DNA from: Fontivita pretiosa
Lineage (GTDB): Bacteria; Planctomycetota; Phycisphaerae; Tepidisphaerales; Tepidisphaeraceae
Assembly: GCF_050410795.1 (NCBI RefSeq)
Contig: NZ_CP191258.1
Location: forward strand, 2,418,001-2,482,000
Length of the DNA: 64,000 nucleotides
Reading direction: 5' to 3'
The position numbers and the translations under genes are program-made. The notes under the pieces are model-generated. The model had not been told where the DNA came from and did no database searches. It was given only the letters and a program-made list of their open reading frames with translations. Positions 16,465-28,289 of the stretch are shown piece after piece (positions within the stretch are counted from its first letter, which is position 1; each line of letters starts with the position of its first letter).

Positions 16465-19400
16465 GCGCAGCAGGCGGCGTGACGGACCGGCCGGCGGCGC
16501 AGCAGCATCAGACCCATCAGCAGCGAGGCCGCCGAGCTCGGTTCGGGCACGCCGATCTGTGCCGGCGGCAGCCCCAGGGCAGCCAGCGACTCCTGCAAAG
16601 CCGCCAGGCGCCAGGCCGAAGCAGCCTCAGGCGAGTTGAACTGCCAGTACGTGGCCAGCAGGTTCAGGTCCGCCTGGTTCACCGCCCCGTCGCCGCTGAA
16701 GTCCCCCGCCGACCAGCTCGCCGATCCGAGCGTCTGCCAGTGGCTCGCCAGGATGTACAGGTCGCGCACGTCCACGCGCTGGTCGAGGTTCGCGTCGCCG
16801 TATTCGCTGAGGAAGATCCGGCGGATCAGCGTGTCCATGTCCTGCTGATCGGCCCCGCCGCCATCGGCATCCAGATCGTACAGCCACGCCGTGGAGCCGA
16901 AGCTGCCGTAGAGCGTGTCGATGTCGGTGGCGTTGGTCAGGTTGTCGTTATTGAGGTCGCCGCGGCGCACTTCGGCGTTTCGCGCCTCGGCAATGACGCT
17001 GGCCGGCGCGCCCACCGATGTGTATCGGCCGCGCAGCAGGAACAGATCGCGGTTGTCGATGCGTCCGTCGGCGTTCAGGTCCGCCGCCGGATTGAACGAC
17101 AGGTTCTGTCCGTACAGCACCGTCTCGAACTGCGTCACGTCCGAGGTGGTGTAGGTGTTTGAGAAGTTCAGGTCTCCCAGCCCCGCGCCCAGCGTCGTGC
17201 CCATATCCAGCCCCGCGAAGCGCTGGATGCTGTAGTTGCCGGTGATCTCGAAGGTCACCACCGTCACGACGTTGTTGCCGTTGGGAACGTTGTTATACCC
17301 GTAAGCAAACAGGTTGCGGTCGATCTGTCCGGCTTTGTTGCCGCTGTTCACGAACGAGAGGATCTGCGCCTCGGTCAGTGCCGCCGGCAGGTTCAGGAAC
17401 GTGTGCACGCTGTTGGCCGTCATGTCAGGGTTGACGACGCGGACCTGGCGGCTGTTGCCGCCCAGCGACGGCGTGGAGTCGATCGCCGAGTCTGGCCTGA
17501 GCCGATCGATGTAGATCACCTTGCGGAAATCCCTGTAGACGGCCGGATCATTCGAATCGTCGCTGTGGCGGAACGCGCGGACGGTCAGGTAGTTCATCCC
17601 CTCGGCAAGGGCTGTTGCATCAACATGCTGGATGAACTGCCCGTCGCCACCGCCGTACAGCGGACTGTGCTTGGTCGTGAAGTTCTCGAATCCGTAGGCG
17701 ACGGTGTCGGGGGTGACGTGATCGACCCCGCCGGAGCTGTTCAGGTCCATTCCGTCGTTCAGACGCAGCAGCGCGTTGTCGCCGTCGGCATGGATGTCGC
17801 GCCACCCGCCAACCGTTACCGGCGTGGTCTGGAGCGTGATGCTGAATGAATCCGCTTTTACGACCTCCAGCGGTGTCAGCCGCGCGGTGCCGTTGGTGGA
17901 GGCGGTGGGCGCTTCGGCGGGAATGGTCATCGCGATGTTGGAGATCGACAGCGTGCCCGTGGGCGTGGGCAAGCCATAGATCACGTAACCCTTCTTGTGC
18001 TCGACACCGGCGGCATTGCGGTTGCGCGGGATGCGCAGGTCCACTCGGCCGTTGCCATCCACCACCAGCACGTTGTCGATCTGGCCGGCGCTATCGACGG
18101 TGGCGTCGTCAGCGTTGCCGGTGAGCTCGACCAGTCGCGTGCCCGGCGCAAAGGATGTCTGGACATCCTGGATCGTATCCGAGCCGTTGTCCAGGCGGTT
18201 GCTCAGGGCCACGATCGCTGACTTCCGGCGTTCGTAGACCAGCAGTTCCTTGTTTCGCCAGCGTTCGATGTAGTTGCCGCGCCCGTGTGTGTTGCGGGCC
18301 TCGACGAGCCTGGTGATGGTGTTTCCGTACAGTCCGCCCAGCGCATCGCCCCGCCCGTCGCGCGGAAACGCGCGGCCGTCCCCGAACTGCCTGGCATTGA
18401 AGTAGACCACCGCGTTGCCGGGGCGCATGAGCGAGTAGGCGTAGGCGACGTTCTCCAGATACGGCGCGGCGCCGATGTCGTCGTGGTTGGACACGAATGC
18501 CACGCCCTGCGAGCCGTTGTTCGCCAGCCCGTCGTCCTGCACGTCCTGCGAGGCGTTGACGATATTGCCCCAGTCGTTGGCCAGGCCGTTGCCGCTGAGA
18601 TTGTCGCGCATGGCGAAAAACAGCGGATAGTCCAAAGCGTCGCGGTTGCCGCGCACCTGCCCGATCGTGCCGCTGTTCAGGTCCTTGCGAATGTATTGCT
18701 GAACGAACCCGCGGTTGCCGTCCAGCACCTCGCTGAAGCTGAACACGTGGCGCACGCTGCCATCCAGCAGCGGCTGGCGGATCGCGCGGTACACCGACTG
18801 GTCGAAATAGTTCAGCACCCAGGCGGGCATGTGCTTGGCCGCGTCGATCCGGAATCCGTCCACCCCGACTTCCTGCACCATCCACTGCGTGTGCCGCATG
18901 AGGTAGCCGGTCGCGTTTTCCTCGACCGGATCGCCGGCCATCGGGTCGGCCGTGTTGAACGGGTAGATCGTGACGGTCTGGTTGGTGGCCGGATCATACA
19001 CCGTCATGCCGGGCAGATCGCGATCGGGATAGAACCGGCGGTTGGATTCTGCCGGCACGTTGGCCAGCCGACCGAACGCCGGTGTGGTTCCTGCCGGAAG
19101 ATTGTTGGCAAAACCCGGCACCGGGCTGCGGATGAACCGGTGGTTCTTCTCCTGGGCAATGTCGATGAGTCCTGCCAGCCGGCCGTTCAAGTCGCCGCTC
19201 TCGAACGCTCCGTGAAAATCACCATCGACGTCGTTGATCCCGCGCGTGTTGTAACCCGGACTGCCGGGACTGGTGCTTTGAAGGGTGATGGCAAAACCGG
19301 GATATCCACCGGCGGCGGCAAAGCCGGGCGTGCTGAGGTTCGAGTAGCCGTTGTGATTCCAGATCAGATCGACATACACGCTGGCGGCGGCGCGGTGCAT

Positions 19401-19805
19401 CATCGCCACCGTCCGCTTCAGTGACTTCTCCGAGCCGTAGAGCGTGTAATTGCCCGGCCCGCCCAGATCGAAGCGGTCATACACGTCGTACCCGACCGAC
19501 TCGTTGCTGGTATCGGCGCGTCCGGTGGGCGGCAGCCACAGCGCGCCGTACCCGGCCATGAAGATGTCCGCCGACCGCTTCTCGATGTTGTCCCATCGCG
19601 ACTCGAAGATCTGGAGGATGGGCGGTGCCGAGACGTCGTCGGCGTGAGCGGCCCCGGCCAGAGCCACCACTGCCAAGGCCGCCCATTGCGCGTACGCCGC
19701 AGGTGGCGCCGCTCTTGTCGCTCGCCTGAAGGCCCCTGCGGCGCGAGGCTGAGGTTGGTCGCCGCCGGGCACCTGGCGGCATCGGCAAACATCTATGCTG
19801 GACAT
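16461..19805 (-). CDS. Secreted GH13 alpha-amylase with dockerin-like repeats and PEP-CTERM anchor
   Basis: A 1114-residue extracellular enzyme. An N-terminal signal region ends AGAAHA. The GH13 barrel shows VDLIWNHNGY, nucleophile in DGFRIDAAKH (about D322), acid/base in FSEVLDG (about E357) and FVSNHDD (about D441), so it should hydrolyse alpha-1,4-glucan. After beta-rich domains come at least five EF-hand/dockerin-like calcium motifs (about residues 900-1065), e.g. DLNADGRIDNRDL, DANLDQRVDVRDL, DFSGDGAVNQADL. The C-terminus is a PEP-CTERM signal: VPEPSSAASLLMGLMLLRRR, predicting exosortase processing and surface retention. It starts 24 bases after the stop of the upstream PEP-CTERM gene, so both share the LacI-type promoter at 20.85 kb. 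Confidence 0.92.
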   Translation of the reverse strand: MSSIDVCRCRQVPGGDQPQPRAAGAFRRATRAAPPAAYAQWAALAVVALAGAAHADDVSAPPILQIFESRWDNIEKRSADIFMAGYGALWLPPTGRADTSNESVGYDVYDRFDLGGPGNYTLYGSEKSLKRTVAMMHRAAASVYVDLIWNHNGYSNLSTPGFAAAGGYPGFAITLQSTSPGSPGYNTRGINDVDGDFHGAFESGDLNGRLAGLIDIAQEKNHRFIRSPVPGFANNLPAGTTPAFGRLANVPAESNRRFYPDRDLPGMTVYDPATNQTVTIYPFNTADPMAGDPVEENATGYLMRHTQWMVQEVGVDGFRIDAAKHMPAWVLNYFDQSVYRAIRQPLLDGSVRHVFSFSEVLDGNRGFVQQYIRKDLNSGTIGQVRGNRDALDYPLFFAMRDNLSGNGLANDWGNIVNASQDVQDDGLANNGSQGVAFVSNHDDIGAAPYLENVAYAYSLMRPGNAVVYFNARQFGDGRAFPRDGRGDALGGLYGNTITRLVEARNTHGRGNYIERWRNKELLVYERRKSAIVALSNRLDNGSDTIQDVQTSFAPGTRLVELTGNADDATVDSAGQIDNVLVVDGNGRVDLRIPRNRNAAGVEHKKGYVIYGLPTPTGTLSISNIAMTIPAEAPTASTNGTARLTPLEVVKADSFSITLQTTPVTVGGWRDIHADGDNALLRLNDGMDLNSSGGVDHVTPDTVAYGFENFTTKHSPLYGGGDGQFIQHVDATALAEGMNYLTVRAFRHSDDSNDPAVYRDFRKVIYIDRLRPDSAIDSTPSLGGNSRQVRVVNPDMTANSVHTFLNLPAALTEAQILSFVNSGNKAGQIDRNLFAYGYNNVPNGNNVVTVVTFEITGNYSIQRFAGLDMGTTLGAGLGDLNFSNTYTTSDVTQFETVLYGQNLSFNPAADLNADGRIDNRDLFLLRGRYTSVGAPASVIAEARNAEVRRGDLNNDNLTNATDIDTLYGSFGSTAWLYDLDADGGGADQQDMDTLIRRIFLSEYGDANLDQRVDVRDLYILASHWQTLGSASWSAGDFSGDGAVNQADLNLLATYWQFNSPEAASAWRLAALQESLAALGLPPAQIGVPEPSSAASLLMGLMLLRRRPVRHAACCA

Positions 19806-19829
19806 TGCACCATCACCGCGGCATGCGCT

Positions 19830-20783
19830 TTACCGACGCGCCGCGGCGCGACGACGCAGCAATGCGACGGCGGCCAGGCACGCCGGCGCCAGAATCGCCG
19901 GCTCGGGGATCACGATCCTGAAGTACTGATCGCCGGCGAAGTTGTTGAGATTGATCTGCCCGACGGTGCCGTTGAAGCCGCCGGCGCCGTCGCCGCCGAG
20001 GTTGCCCTGCGGCGGGGTCAGTCCGCCCAGGAACTGATTGCTCAGGTAGTCGTGGTTGGAGCCGTTGATCATGGCGGAGATGAGCACGACGTCGCCGTCG
20101 CCGGGGTTGCCGATCGCCGACAGCGGGATGATCAGCTCCAGCCCCGTGGTGACGGCGGCGGCGGCGAGCTGGTCGGCGGCGGCGGTGCCGCCGGTCACGC
20201 CGGCGGTATTCGAGTTGTTGAATGCGACGCCGATACCGTTGGGCAGGGCGCTGGCGTTGGCACCCTGCTGCGTGCCGCCGAACACGTTACCCGCCGCCAG
20301 AAACGCGCCCGCCCCGCCGCCGATCGTAGCAAAGTCGATGTCGAATCGATCCCCGCCAAAGTTGCCGTTGCGGGTGATGATCAGGTAGTCGGCGGCGAAG
20401 GGGCTGTCGAAGGTGAAGCCGGCATACTTGAATGCCCAGCCGTCGTTGGGCGGGTTGTTGCCGCCGTTGTTGGTATCGTTCTGGAGCACGTTCTGCCCGC
20501 CCGGCTGCGAGTCGATGAAGATGTTGAGCTTGTTGAAGTTGTTTTCCAGGTTGCCGGTGAGCAGCAGGTGGAGGTTTCCGCCCTGCACGGTGGCGTAGGC
20601 GGCGTCGAGCTCGCTGCCTCCATTGGGGTTGGCGTCGCCGAAGGCGGTTTGGACGGTCTGGACGGCGACGGGGCTGCCGTAGTCCGGATCGCGCACGCCG
20701 TCCACAGAGATGGCGGCGAAACTGGAGCCGGTGGCCAGGACAATGGCGGCGCATGCCACGCCCGAGCAGTTCAGCTTAAGCAT
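19830..20783 (-). CDS. PEP-CTERM surface protein, starch-locus N-domain family
   Basis: A 317-residue secreted protein: signal peptide (CAAIVLATGSSFAA), a Gly/Asn-rich beta domain, and a C-terminal sorting signal (IPEPAILAPACLAAVALLRRR). No catalytic motif is seen. Its body is homologous to the first 300 residues of the protein at 28290, sharing LTGNLE, FNN(S/T)NTAGV, TTG(L/V)EL and YLSNQFL(G/P)GL in the same order. Both genes carry the same operator and flank amylase genes, so binding of starch or maltodextrin at the surface is a reasonable guess. It leads the minus-strand pair with the GH13 gene. Confidence 0.82.
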   Translation of the reverse strand: MLKLNCSGVACAAIVLATGSSFAAISVDGVRDPDYGSPVAVQTVQTAFGDANPNGGSELDAAYATVQGGNLHLLLTGNLENNFNKLNIFIDSQPGGQNVLQNDTNNGGNNPPNDGWAFKYAGFTFDSPFAADYLIITRNGNFGGDRFDIDFATIGGGAGAFLAAGNVFGGTQQGANASALPNGIGVAFNNSNTAGVTGGTAAADQLAAAAVTTGLELIIPLSAIGNPGDGDVVLISAMINGSNHDYLSNQFLGGLTPPQGNLGGDGAGGFNGTVGQINLNNFAGDQYFRIVIPEPAILAPACLAAVALLRRRAAARR

Positions 20784-20826
20784 TTTCGACCCTCCGAAGG
20801 TAAATGCCGAGGAACTGGAGAACGGG

Positions 20827-20871
20827 TTAATCGGTTTGACAGCATCATAAGCCCGCCTCGCGCGATGTCAA
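20827..20871 (-). promoter_or_regulatory. Promoter and LacI-type operator for PEP-CTERM-amylase pair
   Basis: On the minus strand: TTGACA (20871-20866), a 16-base spacer, TATGAT (20849-20844), then TCAAACCGATTAA (20839-20827), which matches TTAAACCGTTTAA at 11 of 13 positions. The operator directly follows the -10 box, as in the other two sites of this set. Confidence 0.65.
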
Positions 20872-20988
20872 ACAAAAACCGGCGAATCCGTGGGAACGGG
20901 GATTGGGGCACGAGGTGCCGAGGCTTCAAGGGCAGTTCGAATCGGCGTTATTTCGGCAACCGCATCGACGGCGGGCCGGTATGGGGTT

Positions 20989-21026
20989 TTGATTGCATTT
21001 GTTCATCGGGTTGTTAAACTGTTTTA
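20989..21026 (+). promoter_or_regulatory. Promoter and operator of the lacI-GH13-ABC operon
   Basis: A weak promoter (TTGATT at 20989-20994 and TTGTTA at 21011-21016, spacer 16) is followed by TTAAACTGTTTTA (21014-21026), a near copy of TTAAACCGTTTAA. The site lies nine bases before the regulator's ATG, which fits autoregulation. Confidence 0.6.
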
Positions 21027-21034
21027 CTGCACGT

Positions 21035-22186
21035 ATGCCCAGCCGCAGCAGCAAGCGAGCCGCCGCCTCCGCCGCGCCCGCCAACCACCTGGCGGTGGAC
21101 CTGGCCGAACCGTCCGCCGCCGCCACGCCCTCGCGACGCACAGCCGGCCGCAACCGCGGCGGAAAATCGGTCAGCCTCCGCGACGTGGCCCGACTGGCCA
21201 AGGTCTCCGTCGCCACCGTCTCGATGGTCCTGAACGACAACCCGCGGATCAGCCGCGCCACCCATCTGCGCGTCTCCCGGCTGATCGAGCGACTGGGCTA
21301 CCAGCCCAACCGCCTGGCCCAGAGCCTGTCCAGCCGCTACACCACCGTGCTGGCGGTGCTCGTGCCGGCGCTGCGCCACACCTTCGCCGACGCCTACTTC
21401 GGCGAGCTGATCAGCGGCATCTGCGACCGCGCGGGGAAAATGGGCTACAAGGTCATGCTCGAGCAGGCCAAGCCTGACTTCATCAAGGAAAAAAAGCACA
21501 TCCAGATTTTCGAGCGGCGATACGTGGACGGGGTGCTGCTGCTGGGAACCAACGATCGCAACCACTACCTGGAAGATTTCGCCGACGATCGCTACCCGGC
21601 GATGGTCGTGGACAACTACTTCGACCAGTGGCAGCTCGATTACGTGGCGTGCGACTACCGATCCGGAGCGATGCAGGTGATGAACTACCTGCTTCAGCTC
21701 GGCCACCGCAAAATCGCCCTGTTGTGCGCAGCACCGGAGATCCACACTTCGCGCGACATCAAACAGATCTACGTCCAGCGCCTCGCCGCCGAAGGCACAA
21801 CACCCGACGACACCTGGTGTGAGGATGGCAAGTTCACCGAACAGGGCGGGGCCGAGGCCACCCAGCGGATCCTGGAGCGTCATCCGGATATCACGGCGAT
21901 CTTCGCGTGCAACGACAAGATGGCCATCGGAGCGCTGCACCAGTTGTCGCGGATGGGGATTCGCGTGCCGCAGGATGTCTCGGTGGTCGGCTTCGACGAC
22001 TTGCAGCACACGCAGTTCATCAACCCCAGCCTGACCACGATCCACCTGCCACTGTATCAGGTTGGGGTGCAGGCGTGCGAGCGGCTGATCGAGCGGATCC
22101 GCGGGCGGGCGGAGCGCGTCGCCGAAACGCTGCCCACCCATCTGGTCGTGCGCGATTCCACAGCAATGGTCAGGTCGGGCACTTGA
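21035..22186 (+). CDS. LacI-family transcriptional regulator of the starch locus
   Basis: A 383-residue regulator. After a Ser/Ala-rich tail of about 45 residues comes the LacI headpiece (VSLRDVARLAKVSVATVSMVLND) and hinge (IERLGYQPNRLAQSLSS). The periplasmic-binding-protein-like sensor follows (VDGVLLLG, FACNDKMAIGAL, DVSVVGFDD). ATG 21035 is preferred; the frame is open for 14 codons upstream but that part holds the operator. Its stop is four bases before the GH13 gene, so regulator, enzyme and importer form one operon. Three matching pseudo-palindromes in the locus are its likely targets. Confidence 0.9.
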   Translation: MPSRSSKRAAASAAPANHLAVDLAEPSAAATPSRRTAGRNRGGKSVSLRDVARLAKVSVATVSMVLNDNPRISRATHLRVSRLIERLGYQPNRLAQSLSSRYTTVLAVLVPALRHTFADAYFGELISGICDRAGKMGYKVMLEQAKPDFIKEKKHIQIFERRYVDGVLLLGTNDRNHYLEDFADDRYPAMVVDNYFDQWQLDYVACDYRSGAMQVMNYLLQLGHRKIALLCAAPEIHTSRDIKQIYVQRLAAEGTTPDDTWCEDGKFTEQGGAEATQRILERHPDITAIFACNDKMAIGALHQLSRMGIRVPQDVSVVGFDDLQHTQFINPSLTTIHLPLYQVGVQACERLIERIRGRAERVAETLPTHLVVRDSTAMVRSGT

Positions 22187-22190
22187 TCAC

Positions 22191-24724
<2,534 letters not shown>

Positions 24725-24728
<4 letters not shown>

Positions 24729-27133
24729 CGATCGCCCGGGCAATGCGGCTGCTGCTGGCGATGGTCTCGATCGGGATCATCGTCTGGTCGTTTTTCGATG
24801 TGGGGCTGCGCGTGGTGCGCGAGCAGCGTGCCCGGCGCGATCGCCCGATCACCCTGACGGTTCTGCACTGGGGCAGCAAGGAGGAAGACCAGATCGTCCA
24901 GACGCTGGTGGATCATTACATGCAGCAGAATCCGCACGTGCGGATCGTGCGGATCAACGCCGCTGGCGGCTTCACCAGCAAGCTCAAGACGATGATGGCG
25001 GCGGGGACTCCGCCGGATGTGTTCTACCTGCCGCCCAACCTGCTGCCGGAATTTGCGACGCTGAAGCTGGTGGCGCCGCTGGACAAGTATTTCGAGCAGG
25101 AGCCGGCCGAGTGGCGACAGGACTTCTATCCCCTGCTGATCAACGCCTGGCGGTACGACGCCGACGCGCAGCAGCTCGGCAAGGGTCCGCTGTTCGGGCT
25201 GCCCAAGGACTACACGACGGCGGTGATGTACGTGAACGTGGATTTGTTCCAGGCCGCGGGCGTTGCCGTGCCGTACAGCGGATGGACCTGGGACGAGTTT
25301 GAAATCGCGATGCGGAAGATCACGGCGCTTTCCGGCACGCGCGGTTTCGAGAATCGCCGGATTTACGGCGGGTATTTGCAGCTCTGGCCGGACTCGCTGC
25401 GGAACATCCTCTGGACCTTCGGCGCAGACTATTTCGGCACCAGGCCCGACGGCTCGCCCGACTTTCGCAACGTCACGCTCGACGAGCCGCCGGCTCTGGA
25501 GGCGCTGAAGTTCATCGCCCGCCTGCGGCTGAAGGATCAGATCGTCTACAACCCCACCGGGATCGCCAAGGAAGGCGGGCAGGAGTTCTTCAACGGCAAC
25601 ATCGGCTGCCTGGGGCCGATCGGACGGTGGATGGTCCCGCGGTATCGCACGATCAGCAGCTTTCGCTGGGACTGCGTGCCCGTGCCTTACAAAACCGCGC
25701 CCGCGTCGCAGATCTATTACACCGCCTGGTCGATGTCGTCGGGCACGAAGTATCCGGACGAATGCTACAGGCTGATCCGTTTCCTGTGTGGGCGCGAGGG
25801 GCAGGTCATGTCGGCGCACCTGTGCCTGGCCGTGCCGAGCCTGCGATCCGTCGCCAATTCCGACGACTTTTTGAATCCACCGGGGGTGCCGAAACACAAC
25901 GCGCGGGCGTTTCTGGACGCGATGGAGGTGGCGCGGCTTCAGCAGATCCCCCGACAGGAAGAATGGGCGCGCATCGTCGATGACAAGATCGAGGACTCGA
26001 TCCAGCTCGGAACCGCCACCGTCGAGCAGAATGTCAGGGAGATCGAGCGCCTGTGGCTGGCGGAGCTTGATTCGCCGCTCAGACGCGAGAAGTTCGGCCC
26101 GATGCGGTGGGACATCGTCCTGGCGGTGACGCTGGGGGCCGTGGCGCTGGCGGCGGCGGGGCTGGCGTGGCGGGCGCGACGCGAACGCCTCGGGCCTCTG
26201 GACCGCGCCCAGGAACGCGCGGGGTTTGCCTTCATCCTCCCCTGGCTGATCGGGTTCCTGGCGCTGACGCTGGGGCCGATGCTCATGTCCCTGCTGCTCA
26301 GCTTCACCCGCTGGAGCGCGATGGTGCCGATCAGCGCCGCCGACGCCGTGGGACTGGCCAACTACCGCCAACTGTTGCAATCCGACGCGGCGTTCTACAA
26401 GTCTATCCAGGTGACGGTCTACTACGTGCTGCTGGCGGTGCCGGTGACACAGGTGGCGGCCCTGGCGGTGGCGCTGCTGATGAACCTGAAGCTTCGCGGC
26501 ATCACGGTCTTCCGCACGATCTACTTCCTGCCCTCGGTGATCAGCGGCGCGGCACTGGCGGTGCTGTGGCTCCAGATCTTCAACAACGACTACGGGCTGC
26601 TCAACCAGATCCTTCGCCCGATCCTCAGCCCGCTGGGACTGCGCCCGCCCAACTGGTTCGGCGTGGACACCAGCGTCGATCCCCCCGTCAACGACGCGGC
26701 GCGATGGGCCATCCCAGCCTTCGTGATCATGAACCTCTGGGGCGTGGGCGGAGCCATGATCATCTATCTGGCCGGACTCAAGGGGATCCCAGCCTCGCTG
26801 TACGAGGCGGCGACGATCGACGGCGCCGGAGCCATTCGCCGACTATGGAACGTCACCCTGCCCATGCTCTCGCCGCTGATCTTCTTCAATCTGGTCATGG
26901 GGATCATCGGCAGCTTTCAGGTTTTCACGCAGGCGTACATCATGACCGGCCCGGGGCCGGGCGACGCCACACTGTTCTACGTGCTGAACCTGTACCGCCA
27001 GGCGTTCGAGTTCCACAACATGGGCTACGCCAGCGCGCTGGCGTGGATCCTGTTTCTGATCATCCTGGCGTTGACGATCGTGGTGTTCCGGGCATCCAGA
27101 AGGCTGGTCTACTACGAGGGGCTGAAGACGTGA
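24725..27133 (+). CDS. ABC sugar importer: solute-binding protein fused to MalF-type permease
   Basis: An 802-residue fusion. Residues 7-25 form an N-terminal membrane anchor. Residues about 40-440 are a family 1 extracellular solute-binding domain (LTVLHWGSKEEDQIV, AGTPPDVFYLPP, GLPKDYTTAVMYVN). A second hydrophobic stretch (about 463-482) leads into a MalF/UgpA-type permease (about 500-802) with the EAA loop YEAATIDGAGAIRRLWNVTLP. The binding domain is thus tethered to its own translocator. The start ATG overlaps the GH13 stop. The partner permease is at 27208; no ATPase is encoded nearby, so a shared MsmX-like ATPase from elsewhere is needed (inference). Maltodextrins are the likely cargo from context. 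Confidence 0.9.
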
Positions 27134-27168
27134 CGGGCAGATGCGGATGGGCGGCTGCGCTCCAGTCC

Positions 27169-27192
27169 CCTCTCCCGGTACTCCGGGAGAGG
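27169..27192 (+). other. Intercistronic hairpin
   Basis: CCTCTCCCGG-TACT-CCGGGAGAGG forms a perfect 10-bp stem with a 4-base loop between the two permease genes. No U-tract follows, so it may set mRNA stability or polarity rather than end transcription. The downstream gene's ribosome site (GAGGAGG) begins right after it. Confidence 0.55.
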
Positions 27193-27207
27193 CAGAGGAG
27201 GTGACAC

Positions 27208-28152
27208 GTGACGACGACGCAGAGCCCGATGCTTCCTGCCGCCAAACCGCAAGCGGCTTCGCCGGCCGGTCCGGCGGCGGGAACACCTGCGCTTTCGCGA
27301 TCGGCCCGGCCCAGCAGCAGCGTGCAGCAGATGCTCGCCTACGCGATCCTCCTGATCGGCTCGGTCGCGTTCCTCGTGCCGTTTTATTTCGTGATCAACG
27401 GATCGCTCAAGACCGAAGCCGAAGTCGCCGCGGGGGATTTCGTCGCGCCGCCAAAGTCCCTCAAGCAGATCCAGTGGTCCAACTACCCCCGCGCGCTGTC
27501 GAAGGAAAAGATGAACTTCTGGCCGGCGCTGGCCAATACCGTGGTCATCACCACGCTGAGCGTGGCCGGGCAGATCCTCTCGTGCAGCCTGGTCGGCTTT
27601 GGCTTTGCCCGCTTCAGGTTCCGCGGCCGCGCCATCCTCTTCATGGTCATGCTCTCGACCCTGATGCTGCCGGCACAGGTCACCATGATCCCCGTGTTCG
27701 TGCTGTTCCGCTCGCTGGGGATGATCGACAGCTTCTGGCCGCTGATCATCCCGGCGTGGCTGGGGTCGCCATTTTTCGTGTTCATGTTCCGGCAGTTTTT
27801 CGCGCAGATTCCCGAAGAGCTGATCGAGGCGGCGCGGATGGATGGGGCGGGCAACTGGCGAATCTACTGGCAGCTCATGATGCCGCTGAGTGGGCCGGTG
27901 ATTGCGATCGTGGCCATCTACACATTTCTGGGAGCCTGGAATGATTTCCTGGGTCCGCTGATTTACCTGAATTCACCGGAAAACCGCACGCTGGCGCTGG
28001 CGCTGAACGCATTCAAGGGGCAATACGGGACGACCGACGCCCAGCTTCTGATGGCCGCCAGCGTCGTGTGCATGCTCCCCTGCGTGATCCTGTTCTTCGC
28101 GGCGCAAAAGTATTTTGTGCAGAGCGTGGCCATGACGGGGCTGAAGAGCTGA
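27208..28152 (+). CDS. ABC sugar importer permease (MalG type)
   Basis: A 314-residue permease. A Pro/Ala-rich cytoplasmic tail of about 40 residues precedes six hydrophobic segments. The EAA loop that docks the ATPase is EAARMDGAGNWRIYWQLMMP (about residue 209). The GTG at 27208 is chosen because GAGGAGG stands seven bases upstream and because the frame has no better start. It follows the fused binding-protein permease in the same operon and completes the two-permease channel. Confidence 0.9.
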   Translation: MTTTQSPMLPAAKPQAASPAGPAAGTPALSRSARPSSSVQQMLAYAILLIGSVAFLVPFYFVINGSLKTEAEVAAGDFVAPPKSLKQIQWSNYPRALSKEKMNFWPALANTVVITTLSVAGQILSCSLVGFGFARFRFRGRAILFMVMLSTLMLPAQVTMIPVFVLFRSLGMIDSFWPLIIPAWLGSPFFVFMFRQFFAQIPEELIEAARMDGAGNWRIYWQLMMPLSGPVIAIVAIYTFLGAWNDFLGPLIYLNSPENRTLALALNAFKGQYGTTDAQLLMAASVVCMLPCVILFFAAQKYFVQSVAMTGLKS

Positions 28153-28201
28153 CTGCCCCGCCGCGGGCAACGCGCTGGGCGAAAGCGGCGGCAGAATTCC
28201 T

Positions 28202-28243
28202 TTGACATGCCCGGGCGGGTGGCGGTATTGTTAAACCGTTTAA
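28202..28243 (+). promoter_or_regulatory. Promoter and LacI-type operator of the large PEP-CTERM gene
   Basis: TTGACA (28202-28207), 18-base spacer, TATTGT (28226-28231), then the palindrome TTAAACCGTTTAA (28231-28243) with perfect 6-base arms around one central base. It is the best of the three copies in this locus. Confidence 0.68.
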
Positions 28244-28289
28244 ACACGTTCGTGCCCGCTCTCGCTGCTACTTTGCCGGAGGTGGAATC